11,982 nucleotides of DNA from Deltaproteobacteria bacterium (GCA_013202445.1 JABMRW010000103.1:1-11982); one strand, 5' to 3'; counted from the stretch's first letter, positions 1 to 7,242 are shown. Notes: a model not told the origin generated them from the sequence alone. Translations and numbers: made by a program.

Positions 1-767
1 AACGGCACAGCCGTCTTGGTTTTATTGACGAAGAGGGTTTTTATAAAGAAGTCAACCGTTTAAGAGAACTCGGGTTCAAGCGCGTTACCCTGAAAACCGG
101 AGCCTATGGACTGCGTGAGCTGGCCATGGCTATCAAGTGGAGTTCCAAGGCTAAAATTGATTTGCTTACCATAGACGGAGCCCCCGGCGGTACCGGCATG
201 AGCCCCTGGCGTATGATGGAGGAGTGGGGTATGCCCAGCCTATATCTGCATGCCGCCGCCCGTGAGTTCTGCCAGAAGCTGGCTGACAAGGGTGAGCGAG
301 TACCTGATATCGCCTTTGCCGGCGGCTTCAGCAGTGAGGATGGCATATTCAAGGCGCTGGCTCTCGGCTCTCCCTTCACCAGGGCGGTCTGTATGGGACG
401 GGCATTGATGATTCCGGGTATGGTAGGCAAGAACATTGAGCAATGGCTTAAAGACGGCAGGCTGCCCAGTACCGTCGGCCAGTTCGGCGCAACACCGGAG
501 GAGATTTTCGTCAACTACGAAGACGTTAAGAATATTGTAGGCGCTGATGAAATGAAGAGTATTCCTCTGGGTGCGGTTGGAATCTACAGCTATGTTGATA
601 AGCTTAAAGTAGGCCTGCAGCAGTTAATGGCGGGGGCCAGGTGCTTCAGCATGCCGGCGATTACGCGGCGGGAGCTTATGTCCCTGACCGAAGATTGTGC
701 CAAGGTTACCGGAATACCCTATCTGATGGATGCCTACCGGGCGGAGGCAGAGGCTATTCTGGAATAA
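1..767 (+). CDS. FMN-binding glutamate synthase family protein, C-terminal part (5' end outside window)
   Basis: The reading frame is open from base 3 to the TAA at 765-767, giving 254 visible residues; an ATG at 126 is internal, because the frame before it is homologous-looking and continuous. The sequence shows a TIM-barrel FMN domain of the glutamate synthase family: a KTGAYG segment followed by TIDGAPGGTGMSP, the glycine-rich flavin/substrate loop, and then FAGGF and ALALGSPFTRAVCMGRALM, matching the 'ALALGAD...GRGFM' stretch of GltB. Known family role: transfer of ammonia (from a glutaminase domain or partner) to 2-oxoglutarate using reduced ferredoxin or another donor. The usual cysteine triplet that binds the [3Fe-4S] cluster after this stretch is not present, so this is the GltB-related 'FMN-binding glutamate synthase family' rather than a classical large subunit. 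The true substrate is uncertain. A terminator follows directly. Confidence 0.85.
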   Translation, partial: RHSRLGFIDEEGFYKEVNRLRELGFKRVTLKTGAYGLRELAMAIKWSSKAKIDLLTIDGAPGGTGMSPWRMMEEWGMPSLYLHAAAREFCQKLADKGERVPDIAFAGGFSSEDGIFKALALGSPFTRAVCMGRALMIPGMVGKNIEQWLKDGRLPSTVGQFGATPEEIFVNYEDVKNIVGADEMKSIPLGAVGIYSYVDKLKVGLQQLMAGARCFSMPAITRRELMSLTEDCAKVTGIPYLMDAYRAEAEAILE

Positions 768-792
768 GCATAGAGACCTGACCCGATAATTT

Positions 793-826
793 GCGGGGCT
801 CCCGTGATTTAGAGGCCCCGCTTTTT
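793..826 (+). terminator. Intrinsic terminator after the glutamate synthase-like gene
   Basis: A 7-bp perfect stem, GCGGGGC (793-799) with GCCCCGC (815-821), encloses a 15-nt loop and is followed at once by five T (822-826). It lies 25 nt after the stop of the upstream gene. On the other strand, where queA ends at 836, the tail after the stem is not T-rich, so it looks mainly unidirectional. Confidence 0.75.
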
Positions 827-835
827 ATTACAGCC

Positions 836-1873
836 CTACAGGATTAGCATGGCATCGCCGAAGCTGTAGAAACGGTACTCCCTGGCTATGGCTTCCTCAT
901 AGGCGCTAATAATATAGTCCCTGCCGGCAAAGGCGGCCACCAGCATCAGCAGCGTTGACCGGGGTAGATGAAAATTGGTTATCATGGCGTCAGCCACACG
1001 GAACTGGTAGCCGGGTAAAGCCAGCAGGCTTACCCAACCCTCAAAGGGCGCTAAGAGAGAGGTCTGGCTGGCCTGAGCCGCCTGCTCGACGATTCTTACC
1101 GTAGTCGTGCCTGCACAAATAATTCGTCGCCCCTCCCGCTTAGCCTTAGATAACTCAGTGGCTACCTCTTGAGTCAATATGCCGTATTCCTTATGGATGG
1201 GGTGTTTTAGCGGGTCCTCCTCCCTAACCGGCCGGAAGGTATCCAGCCCTATGTGAAGGGTAACAAACAGCAGGTGAACCCCTTTGTCTTCTATCACCTC
1301 AAGCAACCGGGGGGTAAAATGCAACCCGGCGGTGGGGGCGGCAGCGCTACCCAGTACCCGGGCATAGACTGTCTGATAGCGTTCAGCATCAGCCAGCGGC
1401 GTGTGTATATATGGGGGCAGCGGCACCCTGCCCAGCTGCAGCAACAGTTTTTCATCTGAAAAACGCACCACCTTTACTCCCTCTTCCCCAAGTCCGGTTA
1501 TTTCAGCCCAAACTTTAACGCTGCCGTCGGCAGAATCACCGGTTATCTCAAGCCTGGTGCCAATATCAACTCTTTTAGCCGGTTTTACCAGTGCCTCCCA
1601 GACGGCGGTATCCAGCCGGCGCAGTAACAGCAGCTCCACCCTGCCACCGGTATCAGCTTTCCTGCCGCTGATTCGGGCGGGAATAACACGGCTGTCGTTA
1701 AACACCAGGACATCTCCGTCGCGCAAGTAGTCAGTTATTTCAAAAAAGCGGCGGTGCTCTACTGAACCCTGGCTGCGCTTCAGGACCATAAGCCGCGATT
1801 GGTCTCTCGGCTCAACCGGGGTCTGGGCAATAAGCTCAGGGGGGAGTTGGTAATCAAAGTCGCTGGTTTTCAT
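836..1873 (-). CDS. queA: S-adenosylmethionine:tRNA ribosyltransferase-isomerase QueA
   Basis: QueA transfers and isomerises the ribosyl group of SAM onto 7-aminomethyl-7-deazaguanine in tRNA to give epoxyqueuosine, the penultimate step of queuosine synthesis in the cytoplasm. The 345-residue product has the family's full length and motifs: DFDYQLPPELIAQTP at the N-terminus, RDQSRLMVL, GDVLVFNDSRVIPAR, LGRVPLPPYI, AAPTAGLHFTPRLL, DTFRPV, DAMITNFHLPRSTLLMLV, and YRFYSFGDAMLIL at the C-terminus. I chose the ATG at 1871-1873 because the conserved MKTSDFDYQLP begins there; a frame-open ATG 45 bases upstream would add 15 residues unlike the family and lies upstream of the best promoter. There is no clear Shine-Dalgarno before 1873, so the message may have a very short leader. 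The gene converges with the glutamate synthase-like gene and is divergent from the flx-type operon. Confidence 0.96.
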   Translation of the reverse strand: MKTSDFDYQLPPELIAQTPVEPRDQSRLMVLKRSQGSVEHRRFFEITDYLRDGDVLVFNDSRVIPARISGRKADTGGRVELLLLRRLDTAVWEALVKPAKRVDIGTRLEITGDSADGSVKVWAEITGLGEEGVKVVRFSDEKLLLQLGRVPLPPYIHTPLADAERYQTVYARVLGSAAAPTAGLHFTPRLLEVIEDKGVHLLFVTLHIGLDTFRPVREEDPLKHPIHKEYGILTQEVATELSKAKREGRRIICAGTTTVRIVEQAAQASQTSLLAPFEGWVSLLALPGYQFRVADAMITNFHLPRSTLLMLVAAFAGRDYIISAYEEAIAREYRFYSFGDAMLIL

Positions 1874-1888
1874 AAACGATTCAGAAGT

Positions 1889-1918
1889 AGTATAGCAATG
1901 CCGTAGCCGAGAAATCAA
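1889..1918 (-). promoter_or_regulatory. Candidate promoter of queA (extended -10)
   Basis: On the minus strand a TATACT hexamer (1889-1894) is preceded by TGC, giving an extended -10 (TGCTATACT); TTGATT (1913-1918) sits 18 nt upstream as the -35. Transcription would start near 1882, leaving only about 9 nt before the queA ATG at 1873. This is motif recognition only. Confidence 0.45.
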
Positions 1919-1934
1919 TCAGGTGTCTTTGAGC

Positions 1935-1964
1935 TTGATGCTAACTTCCCCCCTATGATACAAT
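1935..1964 (+). promoter_or_regulatory. Candidate promoter of the flx-type operon
   Basis: TTGATG (1935-1940) and TACAAT (1959-1964) are separated by 18 nt, 31 nt upstream of the first ATG of the operon; an overlapping TATGAT (1954-1959) is an alternative -10. A ribosome binding site AGAGG (1986-1990) lies 5 nt before the ATG at 1996. It is back-to-back with the queA promoter, so the two transcription units diverge from a 122-bp region. Confidence 0.4.
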
Positions 1965-1995
1965 TACTCACGGCCTGACTTCTTTAGAGGTACTA

Positions 1996-2439
1996 ATGAC
2001 ACAGCAATCAGAATGGGAACCAAAATTACTCGGATTTCTCTGCAGGTGGTGCAGCTATGCCGGCGCCGATTTGGCCGGAACCAGCCGCAAGAAATATCCG
2101 GCTAACATCAGGGCAATCAAGGTCCCCTGCTCCAGCAGGGTTGACTCTCTGTTTATCATCAAGGCTCTGCGCCTGGGTTTTGACGGGGTGCTTGTCTCGG
2201 GCTGCCACCCCGGTGATTGCCACTACCTGACGGGGAACTACCGCGCCCGCCGCCGGATAGCCATCACCAAGAAATTCCTGGAGTACCTGGGCGTTGAGCC
2301 GGAGAGAATCCAGGCGAGCTGGGTTTCGGCTTCTGAGGGGGGGAAATTCGCCGAGGTTGTGACTGAGGTGACCGGAGACCTAAAGAAAGTCGGCCCTAAC
2401 CAGCTGTTTGCCGAAAGAAAGTTAGCCAAAGAAAATTAG
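1996..2439 (+). CDS. flxD: MvhD/FlxD family hydrogenase-type iron-sulfur (delta) subunit
   Basis: This 147-residue protein belongs to the FlpD/MvhD family, small [2Fe-2S] proteins that hand electrons to HdrA in methanogen MvhAGD-HdrABC and in bacterial FlxABCD-HdrABC complexes. Visible features are the family hallmarks: FLCRWCSYAGAD near the N-terminus (C16, C19), the conserved KVPCSSRVD (C45), and GVLVSGCHPGDCHY (C70, C75), which together supply the cluster cysteines. No hydrogenase large or small subunit lies nearby, so the donor is not H2. The adjacent NAD-binding reductase makes a FlxD role more likely than an MvhD role. The start is supported by AGAGG at 1986-1990. Its TAG stop is immediately followed by the ATG of the next gene (TAGATG), implying translational coupling. 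Confidence 0.92.
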   Translation: MTQQSEWEPKLLGFLCRWCSYAGADLAGTSRKKYPANIRAIKVPCSSRVDSLFIIKALRLGFDGVLVSGCHPGDCHYLTGNYRARRRIAITKKFLEYLGVEPERIQASWVSASEGGKFAEVVTEVTGDLKKVGPNQLFAERKLAKEN

Positions 2440-3390
2440 ATGGAACAAAAACTAAGACAGGAAGCTAAAGCACTACTAGAGCAAAATAAGGTTGACTGGA
2501 TTATCGGCTTTGAGCCGGGGAGCCTAAAATTCACTGCCACCCCCCTGATAACCAGGGATAAAAACGATACCGAACGCCTGATAATCAATCCCTTTATCGT
2601 CAATAACCTGGCCGATTTCCTGACCGGGATAAAGGGGCGGGTGGGCATCGTGGCTAAAGGCTGCGACAGCCGCTCCATCGTCAGCCTGATACAGGATAAT
2701 AAGGTGGCCAGGGAGGACATTGTCATCCTGGCTGTCCCCTGCCTGGGGCTTATCGACCTGGCCAAAATAGAACGGCTGGTGGACAAAGACAGGGATGAGC
2801 TGGATGATATCACCCGGGAGGAAGATAAGGTAATCATAAAGGTTGACGGCCAGAAAAAGGAATTTGCCATCAACCAAACCCTGTTTGACCACTGCATTGC
2901 CTGTGAACTGCCTACCCCGCAGGAATATGACATTCTTCTCGGTGAGCCCAGACCGCCGGCGCCCGAACTGGAAGTTAGCGGGCAAAATATCGAAAAGCTG
3001 AAAGAAACGACACCGGGGGAAAGGTGGGAGTTCTGGCAGAATGAGTTCAGCCGCTGCATAAGGTGCTACGCCTGCCGCAATGCCTGTCCCGCCTGTTTCT
3101 GCCAGCGGTGCTTCGTCGAGGAGACAGAGCCGCAGTGGGTAATGCCGGTGCCTCGGTGGCAGGATAACCTCATCTTCCAGGTAGTGAGAAATATCCATGT
3201 CGCCGGAAGGTGTACCGACTGCGGTGAGTGCGAGCGCGTTTGCCCTGTGAATATCCCCTTAAGAAGCCTGACCCGGGAGATGTATGACATAGTGGATGAG
3301 CTGTTCCAGTTCAAGTCGGGCATGGACAAGGAAGCCCAGCCGCTGATGACCCACTATGAGCAGGAAGAAGCCGAGGATTTGTTCAGGTAG
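2440..3390 (+). CDS. 4Fe-4S dicluster protein, FrhB/HydB-like (FlxB/FlxC-type subunit)
   Basis: This 316-residue soluble protein is predicted to be an electron-transfer subunit between the NADH-oxidising reductase and the FlxD protein. The N-terminal ~160 residues resemble the coenzyme F420 hydrogenase/dehydrogenase beta or formate dehydrogenase beta fold (VGIVAKGCDSRSI around C75, VPC at C101, and HCIAC at C152/C155). The C-terminal half carries two ferredoxin-type cysteine sets: C206, C209, C212, C216 followed by C219, C221 and C224 (CPACFCQRC), and C258, C261, C264, C268 (CTDCGECERVCP). It begins directly at the stop of flxD and has no Shine-Dalgarno of its own, so coupling is likely. Whether it corresponds to FlxB or FlxC of the Desulfovibrio nomenclature cannot be decided by eye, so no symbol is given. 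Confidence 0.85.
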   Translation: MEQKLRQEAKALLEQNKVDWIIGFEPGSLKFTATPLITRDKNDTERLIINPFIVNNLADFLTGIKGRVGIVAKGCDSRSIVSLIQDNKVAREDIVILAVPCLGLIDLAKIERLVDKDRDELDDITREEDKVIIKVDGQKKEFAINQTLFDHCIACELPTPQEYDILLGEPRPPAPELEVSGQNIEKLKETTPGERWEFWQNEFSRCIRCYACRNACPACFCQRCFVEETEPQWVMPVPRWQDNLIFQVVRNIHVAGRCTDCGECERVCPVNIPLRSLTREMYDIVDELFQFKSGMDKEAQPLMTHYEQEEAEDLFR

Positions 3391-3392
3391 AA

Positions 3393-4430
3393 ATGGCTAA
3401 TAAAAAAGTAAACAAAAAAGATATAACCGGGCTGCTCAAAGAGTGGGGCCAGCAGTTTGCCGTGTTTGCCCCGTCAAGGGAGAGTGGGGTGGCGGCTATG
3501 GCCGAGTGGGACGGCAAAGATACCAGCTTCCTGGACTGGTACCGGAATACGGTTGTTCCCCCCAAGGCCAGCTTCCTGCCCCCAATGGAGGAGATGTTCC
3601 GCTTCCAGAAGGGCAAGGAGGGCTACAATATTGCGCCTCCGCCCAAGGCCGAACGCAGTCAGCTGCTTTTCGACGTCCGCCCCTGCGATGCCAGAGCCAT
3701 GGCCATACTGGATATGACCTTTGAGCAAGCCCTTGAAGACCCCTACTACCTTTCCAAGAGGAAGAGTGCCATATTAGTCGGGCTGGGGTGCACCAACCCC
3801 TGTGAGAGCTGCTTCTGCACCTCAATGGGTGTCAGCCCGGCCGAGTCAGCCGATGTTGACCTTATGCTTATTGATATCGGTGATGATTTCCTGGTTGAAG
3901 AGGTTACCGCTAAGGGTAAGGAGCTAATCTCCAAGACCAGCGGCTTAAAAGAGGCGACTAAAGAGGACGAGGCTAAAGCCAAACAAGCCAGGAAGGCATC
4001 CTATGATAAGGTTACCCGAAAACTGGATACCGGGGGCATTAAGGATAAACTGTTAGCCAGCTTTGATGACGAAGAGTTCTGGGAGAAGGTGGCGGCCAAG
4101 TGCATAAGCTGCGGCATCTGCACATTGCTCTGCCCCACCTGCTACTGCTTTGACATCAACGATGAACTGGTCAAACAGGAGGGGACGAGATTCCGGAGCT
4201 GGGATAGTTGCGGCTTCCCCAACTATACCAAGATGCCAATGGAAAACCCCCGGCAGGAGAAGTGGCGGCGGGTAAGGCAGAAGGTGTGCCATAAATATGA
4301 GTTTTATCCGATGACCTTTAATGTTATCGCCTGTACCGGTTGCGGCCGGTGCATCCGCCTGTGCCCGGTGAACTGGGATATTACCCAGGTGATAGAGAGC
4401 GTGCCAGCCAGGACAGAGGCCAAAAAATGA
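3393..4430 (+). CDS. Sulfhydrogenase beta (HydB)/AsrA-like 4Fe-4S dicluster protein (FlxB/FlxC-type subunit)
   Basis: This 345-residue iron-sulfur protein resembles the beta subunit of archaeal sulfhydrogenase and subunit A of anaerobic sulfite reductase, which pair with an FAD/NAD reductase of the type encoded just downstream. The N-terminal domain shows LLFDVRPCDARAMAIL (C98) and a cysteine-rich GLGCTNPCESCFC stretch (C133-C142). Two clusters follow: C237, C240, C243, C247 with C250/C252 (CISCGICTLLCPTCYCF), and C314, C317, C320, C324 (CTGCGRCIRLCP). A WDSC (C273) lies between them. It starts 2 nt after the previous stop with a weak AGG (3387-3389), and its TGA overlaps the ATG of the next gene by 4 nt. 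Its first cluster motif matches that of the preceding protein position for position, suggesting common ancestry. Confidence 0.87.
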   Translation: MANKKVNKKDITGLLKEWGQQFAVFAPSRESGVAAMAEWDGKDTSFLDWYRNTVVPPKASFLPPMEEMFRFQKGKEGYNIAPPPKAERSQLLFDVRPCDARAMAILDMTFEQALEDPYYLSKRKSAILVGLGCTNPCESCFCTSMGVSPAESADVDLMLIDIGDDFLVEEVTAKGKELISKTSGLKEATKEDEAKAKQARKASYDKVTRKLDTGGIKDKLLASFDDEEFWEKVAAKCISCGICTLLCPTCYCFDINDELVKQEGTRFRSWDSCGFPNYTKMPMENPRQEKWRRVRQKVCHKYEFYPMTFNVIACTGCGRCIRLCPVNWDITQVIESVPARTEAKK

Positions 4431-5287
4431 CCGTTGCTGATACCAAATTCTTCGCCCAGGGTAATGTTTACCTGCCCCATATCGCCGTAATCGAAAAGAT
4501 AGTTGAGGAGACGCCGGGCGTCAGAACTTACCATTTTAACTTTAAGGACGAGAAGCTACGGAAGGAGTTTACCTTCCAGTCGGGGCAATTCGCCCAATAT
4601 TCCGTCCTCGGTACCGGTGAAGCCACCTTCTGTATCTCCTCCAGCCCTACCCGGCGCGACCACCTGGAGTTCGCCGTCCAGCGGGTGGGCAAGGTTACCA
4701 ACGCCCTGAACCGGCTCGGCGTCGGCGCCGAGATAGGCTTTAGAGGGCCCTACGGCAATAGCTTCCCCATTGACTTTTTAAAGGGTAAGAACCTGGTCTT
4801 CATCGGCGGAGGCATCGGGCTGGCCCCGCTGAGGTCGCTTATCTGGAATGTCATCGATAACCGTGACAAATATAAAAAAATTGATATTTTCTACGGCGCC
4901 CGCACTCCCACCGACCTGTGCTTTAAATATGACCTGGAGGCATGGGACAAGGACAAAACGGTAAATATGGTAACTACCGTAGACCGGGGCGATGATAGCT
5001 GGAAAGGCAAAGTAGGCTTAGTCCCCAAGATATTAGAAGAAGTTGCCCCATCAGCCAAGGAGACGGTGGCTATTGTCTGCGGGCCGCCGATTATGATACG
5101 GTTTACCTTCCCCGCGCTGGAAAAACTGGGGTTTAAGCCGGAGCAGACGCTCACCACGCTGGAGAAGCGGATGAAGTGCGGCATCGGCAAGTGCGGAAGG
5201 TGTAATATCGGCAATCTCTATGTCTGCCGCGACGGTCCGGTCTTCAGCTACGCCCAGATTAAAGACTTCGTCTCCAGCGAGTACTAG
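4427..5287 (+). CDS. flxA: FAD/NAD(P)-binding iron-sulfur reductase (FlxA; AsrB/HydG/PyrK-like)
   Basis: This 286-residue protein is the predicted NAD(P)H-oxidising entry point of the complex. A ferredoxin-NADP reductase-type FAD domain comes first (QFAQYSV, CISSSP, GPYGNSFP around 54-114). A nucleotide-binding domain follows with GGGIGLAPLRS (127-137) and CGPPIM (218-223). The C-terminus carries a [2Fe-2S] PyrK-type motif with C251, C256, C259 and C267 (CGIGKCGRCNIGNLYVC). AsrB, HydG and PyrK share this order; the neighbourhood favours FlxA. The start is the ATG at 4427, overlapping the upstream TGA (ATGA) and preceded by GAGG at 4416-4419 with 7-nt spacing; a longer frame from 4340 adds 29 residues lying inside the previous gene and is rejected. 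It ends at TAG 5285-5287, overlapping the convergent hdrA stop. Confidence 0.92.
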   Translation: MTVADTKFFAQGNVYLPHIAVIEKIVEETPGVRTYHFNFKDEKLRKEFTFQSGQFAQYSVLGTGEATFCISSSPTRRDHLEFAVQRVGKVTNALNRLGVGAEIGFRGPYGNSFPIDFLKGKNLVFIGGGIGLAPLRSLIWNVIDNRDKYKKIDIFYGARTPTDLCFKYDLEAWDKDKTVNMVTTVDRGDDSWKGKVGLVPKILEEVAPSAKETVAIVCGPPIMIRFTFPALEKLGFKPEQTLTTLEKRMKCGIGKCGRCNIGNLYVCRDGPVFSYAQIKDFVSSEY

Positions 5288-7242
5288 GCCAGCGCCCCCT
5301 CCATCTCGGCCACAATCTGCTCGTTGGTGAAATGCTCCAGGCTTACGGCGTCACTGAAGCAGGCGGTGGTACAGGCGCCGCAGGCTTTGCACAGGGCCTG
5401 ATTAACCCGGCATACCTTCTTCTCTTTATCAAAGTCAATGGCACTATAGGGGCAGACCTCCAGGCAAGCCTGGCAGCCGGAGCAGATTCTCTCGTCAATC
5501 ACCGCCGCGGCGGCTTCAATCTCCACCCTACCCCGGCTAATGATGGACAGAGCCTCAGCAGCAGCCGCTGAGGCCTGGGCTACAGTATCGGGTATATCCT
5601 TGGGGCCCTGACAGCAGCCAGCCAGGAAGATGCCGTCGGTCATAGTTGATACCGGCTCCAGCTTGGGGTGCTTCTCCATGAAAAAGCCGTCGGCGCTGCG
5701 GCTGATATTAAACAGGCGGGCGGTAGCCTCAACGTCCAGTTGCGGCTCCAGGGCACAACTCAAGACCACCATGTCCACCGGCAACCGGCTCTGCCGCCCA
5801 ACCAGCGTATCCTCGAACTGGACAATGAGTTTGCCTTCCTCTTCTGATGTCTCGGCGATATTGGTTATCTCGGCGGGGCGCCCCCGGATAAAGACCGTCC
5901 CCTCGTTGAGAATGCGGTTATAGAATTCCTCATAGCCCTTGCCGAAGCTCCTGATGTCAATATAAAACTCGTAGACCTGAGCCTTGGTATGCTCCTTTAT
6001 CAGATGAGCAAACTTCATGGAATGCATACAGCAGACGCGGGAGCAGTACTCATGGTATTTCTCATCCCGGCTGCCCACGCAGTGGATGATGGCGATGCTA
6101 TCCGGCTCCCCGCCATTTTTAAGCACAATATTCCCCTCGGTGGGGCCGGCGGAATTGACCATCCGCTCAAACTCAAGGCTGGTGATGACATTATCCAGTC
6201 TTTTATAGCCATAGGAATAGATAGGGGTGGGGTCAAATACATGGAAGCCGGTAGCCAGTATTATAGAGCCGACCTCAACCTCAACCACCTTGTCCTCCTG
6301 TTCAAAATCTATAGCCTTGGCCTCGCAGAACTTCTCGCAGGCACGGCACTTACCGCTTAAGAAGTAGGCGCAGTGCTCTTTATCAATGACCGGTGTATTG
6401 GGCACCGCCTGGGGGAAGGGGGTATAGATAGCCTTTCTCTTGCCCAGACCGGCTTCAAACTCGCTGTCCACCTTCCAGGGGCACTTGGTCTGACACAGGC
6501 CGCAGCCGGTGCACTTATCTTCGTCTACGTAACGCGCCTTCTTCCTGACTTTGACCTTGAAATTACCGATATAGCCGGAGACTTCCTCCACATCGCTATA
6601 GGTCATCAGTTCAATGTAGGGATGAGAGCCTACCTGCGTCATCTTGGGAGTAAGAATGCACGCCGAGCAGTCCAGGGTGGGGAAGGTCTTGTCCAGTTGC
6701 GCCATATGCCCCCCGATACTGGGTTCTTTCTCCACCAGATAGACCTTGTGCTCAGAATCGGCAATTTTAAGCGCTGCCTGGATACCGGCAATGCCCCCGC
6801 CTACCACTAGCGTATTAGGATTGACTGGTACCTCCCTGGCCTCCAGAGGCTGGTGATAGTAGACCCGCTTCACCGCGGCACTGACCAGCGCCCTGGCTTT
6901 CTCGGTGGCCTCCTCTTTATCCTCGGTCACCCAGGAGCACTGCTCGCGGATATTGGCCATCTCAAAGAGATAGGGGTTTACCCCCGCCTCCTGCGTGGCA
7001 CGGCGGAAGGTTGGCTCATGCATGGTCGGGGAGCAGGAAGCGACCACTATACGGTTGAGACCTAACTCCCTGATGTCCTTCTTGATAAGCTCCTGCCCAG
7101 GGTCGGAGCACATGAACTTATAGTCACGGGCAACTACCACCCCTTCCAGACCCCGGGCAAATTGGGTGACCTCCTCGGTATTAACCGTACCCGCGATATT
7201 ACTGCCGCAGTGACAGATATAAACGCCAATTTTGGGTTCCAC
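5284..7242 (-). CDS. hdrA: Heterodisulfide reductase-type subunit A (HdrA), flavin/iron-sulfur electron-bifurcating subunit
   Basis: HdrA is the FAD subunit of heterodisulfide reductase; in methanogen HdrABC-MvhAGD its FAD is the site of flavin-based electron bifurcation that reduces ferredoxin. The 652-residue length matches methanogen HdrA. Order of parts: an N-terminal iron-sulfur domain (YICHCGSN, C10/C13, C45, C70); the FAD site VVGGGIAGIQAAL (146-158) with a thioredoxin-reductase-like fold; LDCSACILTPKM (C192/C195); an inserted double ferredoxin (C244-C254 and C291, C299, C302, C306); a four-cysteine cluster motif HCVGSRDE...YCSRVCCMHS (C388, C400, C404, C405); and a C-terminal double ferredoxin (C587-C597, C618-C628). 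No MvhD domain is fused; that function is supplied by flxD. The start is GTG at 7240-7242 with a strong GGAGG (7248-7252) 5 nt upstream. No hdrB or hdrC is in the window. Confidence 0.95.
   Translation of the reverse strand: MEPKIGVYICHCGSNIAGTVNTEEVTQFARGLEGVVVARDYKFMCSDPGQELIKKDIRELGLNRIVVASCSPTMHEPTFRRATQEAGVNPYLFEMANIREQCSWVTEDKEEATEKARALVSAAVKRVYYHQPLEAREVPVNPNTLVVGGGIAGIQAALKIADSEHKVYLVEKEPSIGGHMAQLDKTFPTLDCSACILTPKMTQVGSHPYIELMTYSDVEEVSGYIGNFKVKVRKKARYVDEDKCTGCGLCQTKCPWKVDSEFEAGLGKRKAIYTPFPQAVPNTPVIDKEHCAYFLSGKCRACEKFCEAKAIDFEQEDKVVEVEVGSIILATGFHVFDPTPIYSYGYKRLDNVITSLEFERMVNSAGPTEGNIVLKNGGEPDSIAIIHCVGSRDEKYHEYCSRVCCMHSMKFAHLIKEHTKAQVYEFYIDIRSFGKGYEEFYNRILNEGTVFIRGRPAEITNIAETSEEEGKLIVQFEDTLVGRQSRLPVDMVVLSCALEPQLDVEATARLFNISRSADGFFMEKHPKLEPVSTMTDGIFLAGCCQGPKDIPDTVAQASAAAAEALSIISRGRVEIEAAAAVIDERICSGCQACLEVCPYSAIDFDKEKKVCRVNQALCKACGACTTACFSDAVSLEHFTNEQIVAEMEGALA

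Noticed and set aside
1874..1918. 15-residue N-terminal extension of queA from an ATG at 1918
   Set aside because: It does not match QueA, overlaps the best promoter, and the conserved MKTSDFDYQLP start is at 1873.
2524..3198. Long minus-strand frame opposite the 316-aa iron-sulfur gene
   Set aside because: Antisense shadow; the plus frame carries clear ferredoxin motifs.
4340..4426. 29-residue N-terminal extension of flxA
   Set aside because: It lies inside the upstream gene in another frame; the ATGA overlap at 4427 with GAGG at 7-nt spacing is the better start.
6015..6360. Plus-strand frames opposite hdrA
   Set aside because: Shadows of hdrA codon usage with no start signals or recognisable domains.
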